From: Ascidiimonas sp046199005
GTDB taxonomy: Bacteria; Bacteroidota; Bacteroidia; Flavobacteriales; Flavobacteriaceae
DNA: 64,000 nt
NCBI GenBank assembly: GCA_046199005.1
Contig: CP176050.1
Coordinates: forward strand, 2,790,001-2,854,000
Direction of reading: 5' to 3'
Shown here piece by piece: positions 56,966 through 64,000 of the stretch (positions are counted from its first letter, which is position 1; each line of letters starts with the position of its first letter). The notes below the pieces were generated by a model. It did no database searches. It had not been told where the DNA came from and was given only the letters and a program-made list of their open reading frames with translations. A program made the translations under genes and the position numbers.

Positions 56966-58042
56966 ATGAAAAGTTATAACGTCATCGGGCTTATGTCTGG
57001 GACCTCTTTGGACGGTCTTGATATGGTATATGCAAAAATATATAAGCTTGGAGAGACCTGGAAGTTCGAGATTCTGAAAACGCGTAGCATCGATTACCAG
57101 ATACAGGTACGCGAAAAACTTAAAAATACAGTAAATCTTTCAGCGGAAGCTCTTCTCATCTTCAATAATAATTACGGAGAATGGTTAGGTAAACGAATTT
57201 TCTCATTCATCGAAGAAGAAGACTTAAAACCAGATCTGATCGCCTCTCACGGTCATACCGTTTTTCATCAGCCAGAAAAAGGGCTTACCTATCAAATTGG
57301 CTCCGGGCAGGCCATTGCGAATCGCACGGGTATTAAAACCGTGTGTGATTTTAGAAGTGGTGATTTACTTCTCGGAGGCCAGGGAGCTCCCTTTGTGCCA
57401 ATAGGGGATCATCATTTCTTTAGCGAGTATGATTTTTGTTTAAACCTAGGGGGGATCAGCAATTTTTCCTTTCAGAAAAACAAACAGCGATTTGCCTATG
57501 ATATTTCGCCGGCTAATATGCTCCTGAATCATATCATCCATAAAATAGGTAAACCCTACGACCACAATGGAGAAATGGCCAGAAGCGGAATGCTTAGATC
57601 CTCACTTTTAGATAAACTCAATGCACTCTCCTATTACAAGGCTCCTTTTCCCAAATCACTAGGGTACGAATGGTTTCAACAAGAAGTAATTCCTATTATT
57701 GATAAAAGTAAATATGGTACCGAAGATCTTTTACACACCTCCGTACACCATATTGCCGAACAAATCGCCGCCAATGCAAAAATGATATTTCAGGATGGAA
57801 GCTATCGAATGTTAGCTACCGGTGGGGGTGCAAAAAACGGATTTCTGATGGAAGTTCTTCAGGAAAAATTAGGTCAACACACTGAGGTAATCATTCCAGA
57901 AACTACCTTAATAGATTTTAAAGAAGCACTGGTATTCGGATTAATGGGTGTTCTAAGACTTGAGAAAGAAATCAATGTACTCGCTTCTGTTACCGGGGGC
58001 TTGAGGAACTCCTCATCAGGAGTCGTATATCTGCCCATATAG
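56966..58042 (+). CDS. anmK: Anhydro-N-acetylmuramic acid kinase
   Basis: 358 residues. It begins with the family signature IGLMSGTSLDGLDM and has ASHGHTVFHQP, GQGAPFVPIGD, LNLGGISNFSF and the late ATGGGAKNGF. The enzyme opens 1,6-anhydroMurNAc and phosphorylates it to MurNAc-6-P in the cytoplasm, feeding MurQ. It is the last gene of the salvage operon; 61 bases separate it from udk. Confidence 0.95.
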   Translation: MKSYNVIGLMSGTSLDGLDMVYAKIYKLGETWKFEILKTRSIDYQIQVREKLKNTVNLSAEALLIFNNNYGEWLGKRIFSFIEEEDLKPDLIASHGHTVFHQPEKGLTYQIGSGQAIANRTGIKTVCDFRSGDLLLGGQGAPFVPIGDHHFFSEYDFCLNLGGISNFSFQKNKQRFAYDISPANMLLNHIIHKIGKPYDHNGEMARSGMLRSSLLDKLNALSYYKAPFPKSLGYEWFQQEVIPIIDKSKYGTEDLLHTSVHHIAEQIAANAKMIFQDGSYRMLATGGGAKNGFLMEVLQEKLGQHTEVIIPETTLIDFKEALVFGLMGVLRLEKEINVLASVTGGLRNSSSGVVYLPI

Positions 58043-58065
58043 CTGACCAAAATCATGAAGAATTT

Positions 58066-58106
58066 CATTTGCAATCATTAAATTTGTTCAAAATGAATTG
58101 CAAATG
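58066..58106. promoter_or_regulatory. Inverted TTGCAA repeat over the udk start codon
   Basis: CATTTGCAAT (58066-58075) and ATTGCAAATG (58097-58106) are perfect inverted 10-mers 21 bases apart; the right arm contains the udk ATG. AATTGCAAATGC is also found at 46511 in the deoR-nagB operator region, so the same repressor may bind. In RNA the arms could instead pair and hide the start codon. Confidence 0.4.
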
Positions 58107-58712
58107 CTCATTATTGGAATTGCCGGAGGCACAGGATGCGGCAAAACGACCGTTGTTAATCAAATAATAAACGAACTCCCGGAAGATGAAGTAGGCGTCA
58201 TTTCTCAGGACTCCTATTACAAAGAAACTTCGCACCTCTCTTACGATGAACGAACAAAAATAAATTTTGACCATCCCAGAGCTATCGATTTCGATCTGCT
58301 TCAAGAACACCTTACCCTGTTAAAAAAAGGAGAAGCCATTCATCAACCCGTTTATTCCTTCGTAAAGCACAACAGAACCGGTGATACCATTTTAACGCAT
58401 CCCAGAAAAGTAATGATCGTTGAAGGAATTCTCATTTTATCGAATCCTGAAATTCGTGAGATGTTTGACATTAAGATCTTCGTTCATGCAGATTCAGACG
58501 AAAGATTAATTCGAAGAATTAAGCGAGATATTACAGAGAGAGGTCGGGATATTGAAGAGGTACTGTTGAGATATCAGACCACCCTCAAACCCATGCACCA
58601 TCAATTCATTGAACCTATGAAGGAATATGCAGATATTATAATTCCTAATAACAAATACAACACGGTAGCAGTAGATATCGTACGTACCATAATACACAAT
58701 AGATTAAAGTAA
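58104..58712 (+). CDS. udk: Uridine kinase
   Basis: 202 residues from the ATG at 58104, two codons after another ATG. P-loop GIAGGTGCGKTT, SQDSYYK, FDHPRAIDFD, PVYSF and the lid RDITERGRD are all present. It phosphorylates uridine and cytidine with ATP or GTP in the pyrimidine salvage pathway. It is close to the FtsB-like gene (2-base gap), so the two are co-transcribed. Confidence 0.95.
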   Translation: MLIIGIAGGTGCGKTTVVNQIINELPEDEVGVISQDSYYKETSHLSYDERTKINFDHPRAIDFDLLQEHLTLLKKGEAIHQPVYSFVKHNRTGDTILTHPRKVMIVEGILILSNPEIREMFDIKIFVHADSDERLIRRIKRDITERGRDIEEVLLRYQTTLKPMHHQFIEPMKEYADIIIPNNKYNTVAVDIVRTIIHNRLK

Positions 58713-58714
58713 TT

Positions 58715-59047
58715 ATGACATTTAAGGAGTTTCTAAAAAATAAATGGGTGCGAATGTTCGGGAGCCTCTATGTAATTGTGTTAACGATTTTTGTGGTATG
58801 GATGCTTTTTTTTGATACGAATTCTATGTTGTTTCACTACGAGTTGAATCAAGAGATACAAAAACTTGAAAAGCAACGTGAACATTTGAAAAACGAGATC
58901 GAGAAAGATAAACAAATGATCGAAAAATTGAATGAAGAAGGAGGACTGGAAAAATTTGCCCGCGAAGAATACTTTCTCAAAAAAGCAGATGAAGATATTT
59001 ATATCATCGAAGATGAAGACAGCTTAAAAACCAAGAAGAATGAATAA
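58715..59047 (+). CDS. FtsB/DivIC-like septum formation protein
   Basis: 110 residues: a short cytoplasmic start, one membrane helix (about 17-35, LYVIVLTIFVVWMLFF), a coiled coil (ELNQEIQKLEKQREHLKNEI and onward) and the end EKFAREEYFLKKADEDIYII, a typical FtsB/DivIC tail. Such bitopic proteins scaffold FtsL and FtsQ at the division site. It overlaps the next gene by 8 bases. The family is too short for a firm choice between FtsB and DivIC. Confidence 0.85.
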   Translation: MTFKEFLKNKWVRMFGSLYVIVLTIFVVWMLFFDTNSMLFHYELNQEIQKLEKQREHLKNEIEKDKQMIEKLNEEGGLEKFAREEYFLKKADEDIYIIEDEDSLKTKKNE

Positions 59048-60428
59048 ACCCTTATTTGACATGTTTTCTGAAGTATCAGCAAAACAATGGAAACAAAAAA
59101 TTCAATTTGACCTGAAGGGTGCTGACTATAACAACACGTTGATCACCCGCACAAACGAAGGTATAGACATCAAACCATTCTATCATGGCGATGAAGTAGA
59201 TTCCATGCCCTCTTTAACTCGCGAAGATACATGGAAAGTAGCCCAACGCATAACTGTTATTTCGGAAACCGAGGCAAATAAAAAGGCTTTGCAAGCAATA
59301 CAGGGTGGTGTTGATGCAATCGATTTTTTGATAACTAACGAAGAAGTTGATGTAAAAGCACTTTTAGAACAGATTGATTTAGACAAAACAATCGTTTATT
59401 TTACCCCTTCGTTTCTGAATTTAACATTTATTGAAAAGCTGAATGCCCGTTTTAGCGGAGCTAAACAGAAAGCATTTTGTTTTGTAGATATCATTCATCA
59501 TTTGGCGGCAACCGGAAACTGGTATGAAAACCTGGAAAAAGACCATGAAAAACTAAAGACAGCAATAGCATCAGATTTTGATAATGTAGCACTACTTTCT
59601 ATTGATGCTACGCTTTATCAAAATGCAGGAGCCCATGCAGTACAGCAACTTGCGTATGCCATCGCACATGCAAATGAATATTTCAACTTTTTTGAGCATC
59701 AGGGTCTGGTAGCAGGCTTTTCGAAGAAAACATTAGTTTTCAGAATGGCCATGGGTCATGATTACTTCATGGAAATTGCTAAGTTACGAGCACTGCGAAT
59801 ACTTTTTAAAACCCTTGCAGATGCATACGGCCTTGATATCAAATGCCATATACTTGCAGAACCCTCTCGTAGAAACAAAACCATCTACGATTACAATACC
59901 AATCTGCTGCGAACAACTACCGAATGTATGAGTGCTGTGTTAGGGGGCGCTGATGCTATTTGTAATCTCCCCTACGATGCACTTTATCATCATGCAAATG
60001 ATTTTGGAGATCGAATAAGTAAAAATCAATTACTGATCCTCAAACACGAAAGCTATTTTGACAAGGTAGATAATCCGGTAGACGGCACTTACTATGTTGA
60101 AGAGTTAACGCGTCAGCTTTCTGAGAAGGCACTCGCAGTATTCAAACAGATCGAAGAAGGTGGTGGTTTCATAAATCAGTTAAAAGAACATAACATTCAA
60201 CGTAAGATCAAAGAAAGTGCTGCACAGGAGCAAGCCTCGTTTGACGCAGGTGAACGCGTACTGGTGGGCACCAATAAATATCAAAACTCACAGGATCGTA
60301 TGAAGGAAGAGCTGGAGGTGTCGCCATTTAGAGAAAAGAAATCGCGGAAGACCATTTTGGAACCTATACTTGAGAAACGATTAGCAGAAACTACAGAAAA
60401 GCAACGTCTGGAAAATGAAGATAAGTAG
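59040..60428 (+). CDS. mutA: Methylmalonyl-CoA mutase, small subunit
   Basis: 462 residues. Follows the beta-subunit pattern: a TIM-barrel half (GVDAIDFLI, FRMAMGHDYFMEIAKLRALRIL, YNTNLLRTTTECMSAVLGGADA, NPVDGTYYVEELT) without a cobalamin domain. It pairs with the large subunit encoded 60 bases on to interconvert methylmalonyl-CoA and succinyl-CoA. It overlaps the FtsB-like gene slightly, a common arrangement in Flavobacteriia as far as I recall. Confidence 0.94.
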   Translation: MNKPLFDMFSEVSAKQWKQKIQFDLKGADYNNTLITRTNEGIDIKPFYHGDEVDSMPSLTREDTWKVAQRITVISETEANKKALQAIQGGVDAIDFLITNEEVDVKALLEQIDLDKTIVYFTPSFLNLTFIEKLNARFSGAKQKAFCFVDIIHHLAATGNWYENLEKDHEKLKTAIASDFDNVALLSIDATLYQNAGAHAVQQLAYAIAHANEYFNFFEHQGLVAGFSKKTLVFRMAMGHDYFMEIAKLRALRILFKTLADAYGLDIKCHILAEPSRRNKTIYDYNTNLLRTTTECMSAVLGGADAICNLPYDALYHHANDFGDRISKNQLLILKHESYFDKVDNPVDGTYYVEELTRQLSEKALAVFKQIEEGGGFINQLKEHNIQRKIKESAAQEQASFDAGERVLVGTNKYQNSQDRMKEELEVSPFREKKSRKTILEPILEKRLAETTEKQRLENEDK

Positions 60429-60488
60429 ATACCTTTTAGTTACCTACCTGTTTTTAAAGGAAATACTTAGCTTACAAAACTTTAAATC

Positions 60489-62621
60489 ATGAGTAAACGC
60501 AAGAACTTACAGCACCTTAACATAGCATCGAAAGATTTTGATAAGCCTTCAAAAAAATCGGTGAACTTTGAGACTGCAGAAGGTATCGCTCTAAAACCTG
60601 CATACAGTAAAAACGATATCAAAGATCTAGAACATCTTAATTTTGTCGCAGGTATTCCACCTTATTTACGAGGCCCTTACAGTACCATGTACGTAAGACG
60701 ACCCTGGACTATCAGACAATATGCAGGATTCTCCACCGCTGAAGAAAGTAATGCATTTTATCGAAGAAATCTCGAAGCTGGACAGAAGGGACTCTCGGTA
60801 GCATTTGATCTTCCGACACACCGAGGTTATGACTCAGATCATGAAAGAGTACCCGGTGATGTTGGAAAAGCAGGTGTAGCCATCGACTCTGTAGAGGATA
60901 TGAAAATTCTCTTCGATCAGATTCCGTTAGATAAAATGTCTGTCTCCATGACCATGAATGGGGCCGTACTTCCTATTATGGCTTTTTATATTGTAGCTGC
61001 TGAAGAACAAGGTGTAACTCCGGAAAAACTTTTGGGAACCATTCAGAATGATATCCTTAAGGAATTTATGGTTCGGAATACATACATCTATCCTCCTACT
61101 CCTTCTATGAAGATCATCGCCGATATTTTTGAATATACGAGTAAACACATGCCCAAATTCAATAGCATTAGTATTTCCGGATACCACATGCAGGAAGCAG
61201 GTGCTACTGCAGATATAGAATTGGCGTACACGCTGGCAGACGGACTGGAATATATACGTACGGGTCTTGCCGCCGGAATGTCTATTGATGATTTTGCACC
61301 CCGGCTTTCTTTTTTCTGGGCCGTGGGCATGAATCATTTCATGGAAATCGCTAAGATGAGGGCAGGAAGAATGTTATGGGCCAAACTAGTAAAACAATTC
61401 AGTCCTAAAAATGAAAAATCCTTAGCATTAAGAACCCACAGTCAAACCAGTGGATGGAGCCTTACAGAACAAGATCCTTTTAACAACGTAGCCCGTACCT
61501 GTATTGAAGCAGCGGCAGCAGCCTTTGGTGGCACACAAAGCTTGCACACCAACGCACTGGATGAAGCAATTGCTTTGCCTACCGATTTTTCAGCAAGGAT
61601 CGCCCGGAATACCCAGATCTACTTACAAGAAGAAACTAACATTACCAAAACCGTAGATCCTTGGGCAGGAAGCTATTATGTGGAGAGCCTTACTAATGAA
61701 ATTGCGCAGAAAGCCTGGAAACTTATCGAAGAGGTGGAAGAAATCGGAGGAATGACCAAGGCGATTGAGGCTGGTATTCCGAAAATGCGAATTGAAGAAG
61801 CAGCTGCCAGAAAGCAGGCGAAGATAGATGGTGCCCGAGACATCATTGTCGGCGTGAATAAATACAGACTGGCACAGGAAGATCCCTTACATATTCTGGA
61901 GGTAGACAATGAGAACGTTCGCAAACAACAGATTCAGCGCCTGGAGAATATCAAAAAAACTAGAGATTCTCAAAAAGTTCAAAATGCACTAGACAATCTG
62001 ACGAACGCAGCAAAGTCAGGTGAAGAAAATTTATTAGCTTTAGCGGTGCTAGCTGCTCGTGAAAGAGCTACTCTTGGAGAGATAAGTGATGCGCTTGAAG
62101 CGGTTTATGGAAGATATAAAGCAAAAATACAATCATTCAGCGGCGTGTATTCAAAAGAAATTCAGAACGATGAAAGCTTTGGCAAAGCCAAAGAACTGGC
62201 AGATAAATTTGCAGAAACCGAAGGGCGACGGCCCAGAATCATGATCGCAAAAATGGGGCAGGATGGTCATGACCGGGGTGCGAAAGTAGTAGCTACAGGC
62301 TATGCCGATGTCGGATTTGATGTTGATATAGGTCCGTTATTTCAAACCCCGGCGGAAGCAGCCAAACAGGCTGTGGAAAATGATGTGCACATTCTGGGAG
62401 TCTCTTCTCTGGCAGCAGGTCATAAGACTTTAGTGCCACAGGTAATTGATGCACTCAAAGCGTACGGTAGAGATGATATTATGGTGATCGTTGGTGGCGT
62501 AATTCCACAACAAGACTATCAATTTTTATTTGATGCAGGAGCCGTAGCCGTTTTTGGTCCCGGTACAAAGATCAGTGATGCTGCTATACAGATCCTAGAA
62601 GTTTTGATTGATGAGGAATAG
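60489..62621 (+). CDS. mutB: Methylmalonyl-CoA mutase, large subunit
   Basis: 710 residues. N-terminal catalytic barrel with PYLRGPYSTMYVRRPWTIRQ, VAFDLPTHRGYDSDH, NYM-free RLSFFWAVGMNHFMEIAKMR and LRTHSQTSGWSLTEQDPFNN; C-terminal B12 domain with KMGQDGHDRGAKVVATGY (cobalt-ligand His near 595) and VSSLAAGHKTLVP. It uses adenosylcobalamin. The role is propionate and odd-chain or branched amino acid metabolism. Confidence 0.96.
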   Translation: MSKRKNLQHLNIASKDFDKPSKKSVNFETAEGIALKPAYSKNDIKDLEHLNFVAGIPPYLRGPYSTMYVRRPWTIRQYAGFSTAEESNAFYRRNLEAGQKGLSVAFDLPTHRGYDSDHERVPGDVGKAGVAIDSVEDMKILFDQIPLDKMSVSMTMNGAVLPIMAFYIVAAEEQGVTPEKLLGTIQNDILKEFMVRNTYIYPPTPSMKIIADIFEYTSKHMPKFNSISISGYHMQEAGATADIELAYTLADGLEYIRTGLAAGMSIDDFAPRLSFFWAVGMNHFMEIAKMRAGRMLWAKLVKQFSPKNEKSLALRTHSQTSGWSLTEQDPFNNVARTCIEAAAAAFGGTQSLHTNALDEAIALPTDFSARIARNTQIYLQEETNITKTVDPWAGSYYVESLTNEIAQKAWKLIEEVEEIGGMTKAIEAGIPKMRIEEAAARKQAKIDGARDIIVGVNKYRLAQEDPLHILEVDNENVRKQQIQRLENIKKTRDSQKVQNALDNLTNAAKSGEENLLALAVLAARERATLGEISDALEAVYGRYKAKIQSFSGVYSKEIQNDESFGKAKELADKFAETEGRRPRIMIAKMGQDGHDRGAKVVATGYADVGFDVDIGPLFQTPAEAAKQAVENDVHILGVSSLAAGHKTLVPQVIDALKAYGRDDIMVIVGGVIPQQDYQFLFDAGAVAVFGPGTKISDAAIQILEVLIDEE

Positions 62622-62623
62622 CT

Positions 62624-62755
62624 TTATTTATATTTAAAGTAGTTCAGTAAAAAGAAAACTAAGAATACAACCAGTATAAAGAGTGATGAAACCTTCAAGA
62701 TCATCACGGTAAGCTCTTTTTGTTTTTTAATATTTAAATCCCATTCTTTTTGCAT
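62624..62755 (-). CDS. Possible small membrane protein
   Basis: 43 residues from an ATG at 62755: charged N-terminus (MQKEWDLNIKKQKEL) followed by one hydrophobic helix (ILKVSSLFILVVFLVFFLLN). A longer start at 62881 looks less natural. It converges on mutB with a 2-base gap. No homologue is recognised; it may be spurious. Confidence 0.3.
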   Translation of the reverse strand: MQKEWDLNIKKQKELTVMILKVSSLFILVVFLVFFLLNYFKYK

Positions 62756-62916
62756 TGAGTCACTATGATTGATAAATTTTAAAAGTAACCACAAGCATTC
62801 AAGTTTTAGAGTTTCATAAAGTGTTAAGAGAATACTATTTATGATGTAAATATTCGAGGGATTTTCTATTTTAGGGGGCAACTAGTGATAACCAAATTAT
62901 TTACTACTCATCGTAG

Positions 62917-63708
62917 ATGGACAAAACAATCGTAGTTCAAGGATTGCTTTTCGATGAAAAATCATCTTTTATGCAAGGTCCCGCGGAAGCACCTCCTGTA
63001 ATTCGCGAATATTATCATTCCGGAGCGTCAAATTACTATGCCGAAAATGGTATAGAGGCAGATTTAAAAGTATTTGTAGATGCTGGTGACTTTGAAATAG
63101 GTGAATATCAACAAATCGAGAATATTTCACTTCAAAACCTGAAAGAAGGAAAAAGGCTTTTTACCCTTGGTGGTGATCATTCTGTTACCTATCCCGTTTT
63201 AAAGGCGATCAGTTCAAAATATCAAAATTTTCAAATCTTGCATATAGATGCACATGCAGACCTCTATGATAATTTTGAAGGTGACAAATACTCTCATGCC
63301 TGCCCATTCGCAAGAATTATGCAAGATAAACTTGCCACCCACCTTATCCAGATTGGTGTACGAACCCTGAATGCGCATCAAAAAGAGCAGGCTTCAAAAT
63401 ATGACGTTCATGTTCAAGAGATGAAGGACTTTGACCCAACCGCACTTTCTTTTAAAGAGCTGCCTCTGTATATTTCTTTAGATATGGATGCCTTTGATCC
63501 GGCTTTTGCTCCCGGAGTTTCGCATCATGAACCGGGCGGATTGTCTCCCAGGCAAGTTATAGATCTGTTGCATACCATACAACTTCCCATTATAGGCGCC
63601 GATATTGTAGAATACAATCCAAAAAGAGATTTTCATGGAATGACCGCAGCACTCGCTGCAAAAATGATGAAAGAAATGATCGCACTCATGGTAAAGAATC
63701 AATTATGA
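62917..63708 (+). CDS. Agmatinase-family ureohydrolase
   Basis: 263 residues. The binuclear manganese motifs are complete: GGDHSVTYP, DAHADLYD and SLDMDAFDPAFAPG. The family includes agmatinase (SpeB), which yields putrescine and urea; the lengths and motifs fit that rather than arginase, but guanidinobutyrase and other activities cannot be excluded. It overlaps the next gene by 4 bases (ATGA). Confidence 0.88.
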   Translation: MDKTIVVQGLLFDEKSSFMQGPAEAPPVIREYYHSGASNYYAENGIEADLKVFVDAGDFEIGEYQQIENISLQNLKEGKRLFTLGGDHSVTYPVLKAISSKYQNFQILHIDAHADLYDNFEGDKYSHACPFARIMQDKLATHLIQIGVRTLNAHQKEQASKYDVHVQEMKDFDPTALSFKELPLYISLDMDAFDPAFAPGVSHHEPGGLSPRQVIDLLHTIQLPIIGADIVEYNPKRDFHGMTAALAAKMMKEMIALMVKNQL

Positions 63709-64000
63709 AGCTCAATGTAGGGATCTTTATTTTTGATGGAGCGGAAGTCCTTGACTTTGCCGGTCCGTTTGAGGTATTCTCTGTAGCATCACAACTTCAT
63801 GAATACAAACTATTTAATGTTTTTACGCTTGCCGGAAGCGACGCACCCGTGATTGCGGTTAACGGACTTTCGGTAAATCCGGATCACACCTTTAAAACCG
63901 CACCCAATATTGATATCCTGATCATAGCCGGCGGACAGGGTACCAACGAGCTGATAAAGGATAAAGAACTCCTGAATAAAATTCGAGGAGTCCATGAAGA
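63705..64000 (+). CDS. DJ-1/PfpI family protein, 3' end outside window
   Basis: The first 98 residues are visible: MKLNVGIFIFDGAEVLDFAGP then FEVFSV, and ILIIAGGQGTNEL, the N-terminal half of a DJ-1/PfpI (class I glutamine amidotransferase-like) fold of the isocyanide hydratase/GATase-AraC type. The nucleophile region is not reached. Its start overlaps the stop of the ureohydrolase gene. Confidence 0.85.
   Translation, partial: MKLNVGIFIFDGAEVLDFAGPFEVFSVASQLHEYKLFNVFTLAGSDAPVIAVNGLSVNPDHTFKTAPNIDILIIAGGQGTNELIKDKELLNKIRGVHE

Noticed and set aside
1..64000. CRISPR arrays, insertion sequences and prophage genes
   Set aside because: No spaced direct-repeat array, transposase, integrase or phage structural gene was seen on either strand.

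Overview
The window looks like a chromosome segment of a Bacteroidota bacterium, most likely a member of the Flavobacteriaceae. The evidence is the low G+C, a SusC/SusD pair, a PorP/SprF-type protein linked to type IX secretion, a membrane-bound TPR-AraC regulator, a NagB-PIG-L fusion, promoter-like TAnnTTTG boxes and the lack of Shine-Dalgarno sites. No genus is claimed.

Region 1 (1-36.3 kb, minus strand) is one very long biosynthetic operon that runs off the left edge. In transcription order it encodes: a NusG-like UpxY/LoaP-type antiterminator; a fatty-acyl-AMP ligase fused to a carrier protein; a KS-ACP-aminotransferase-condensation protein; a 3195-residue NRPS (degenerate A-T-C-A-T-C-A-T-E); a diaminobutyrate-type aminotransferase; a JmjC/cupin-8 hydroxylase; a 2453-residue NRPS (C-A with embedded FkbM-type methyltransferase-T-C-A-T); and an incomplete NRPS with a TubC-like docking domain (C-A-T-E-C-A-T-C...). 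The front end has the logic of iturin/mycosubtilin beta-amino fatty acid lipopeptides. The predicted product is therefore a beta-amino-acyl peptide of at least seven elongation steps, with D-residues at two positions and a methylated (possibly hydroxylated) residue. No AT domain, thioesterase or exporter is visible, and the end of the line lies outside the window.

Region 2 (36.5-41.6 kb) has a divergent TPR-AraC regulator, an unlisted 52-residue GG-leader peptide gene that resembles Bacteroidota RiPP precursors, a terminator-like hairpin, a subtilisin-like lipoprotein protease and a BamA-like outer membrane protein.

Region 3 (41.7-44.5 kb) holds tRNA-Pro(GGG) followed by decayed partial copies of its 5' end, a soluble sugar dehydrogenase and a PorP/SprF protein.

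Region 4 (44.8-58.0 kb) is a peptidoglycan amino-sugar salvage locus. murQ and a DeoR regulator face nagB-PIG-L, susCD, a GHL10 glycosidase, a GNAT, an AmpG-like permease, a methyltransferase and anmK. The divergent promoter region carries an array of TTGCAAA repeats, probably the DeoR operators.

Region 5 (58.1-64 kb) is housekeeping: udk, a FtsB/DivIC-like protein, both subunits of methylmalonyl-CoA mutase, an agmatinase-family ureohydrolase and a DJ-1/PfpI protein cut by the right edge.
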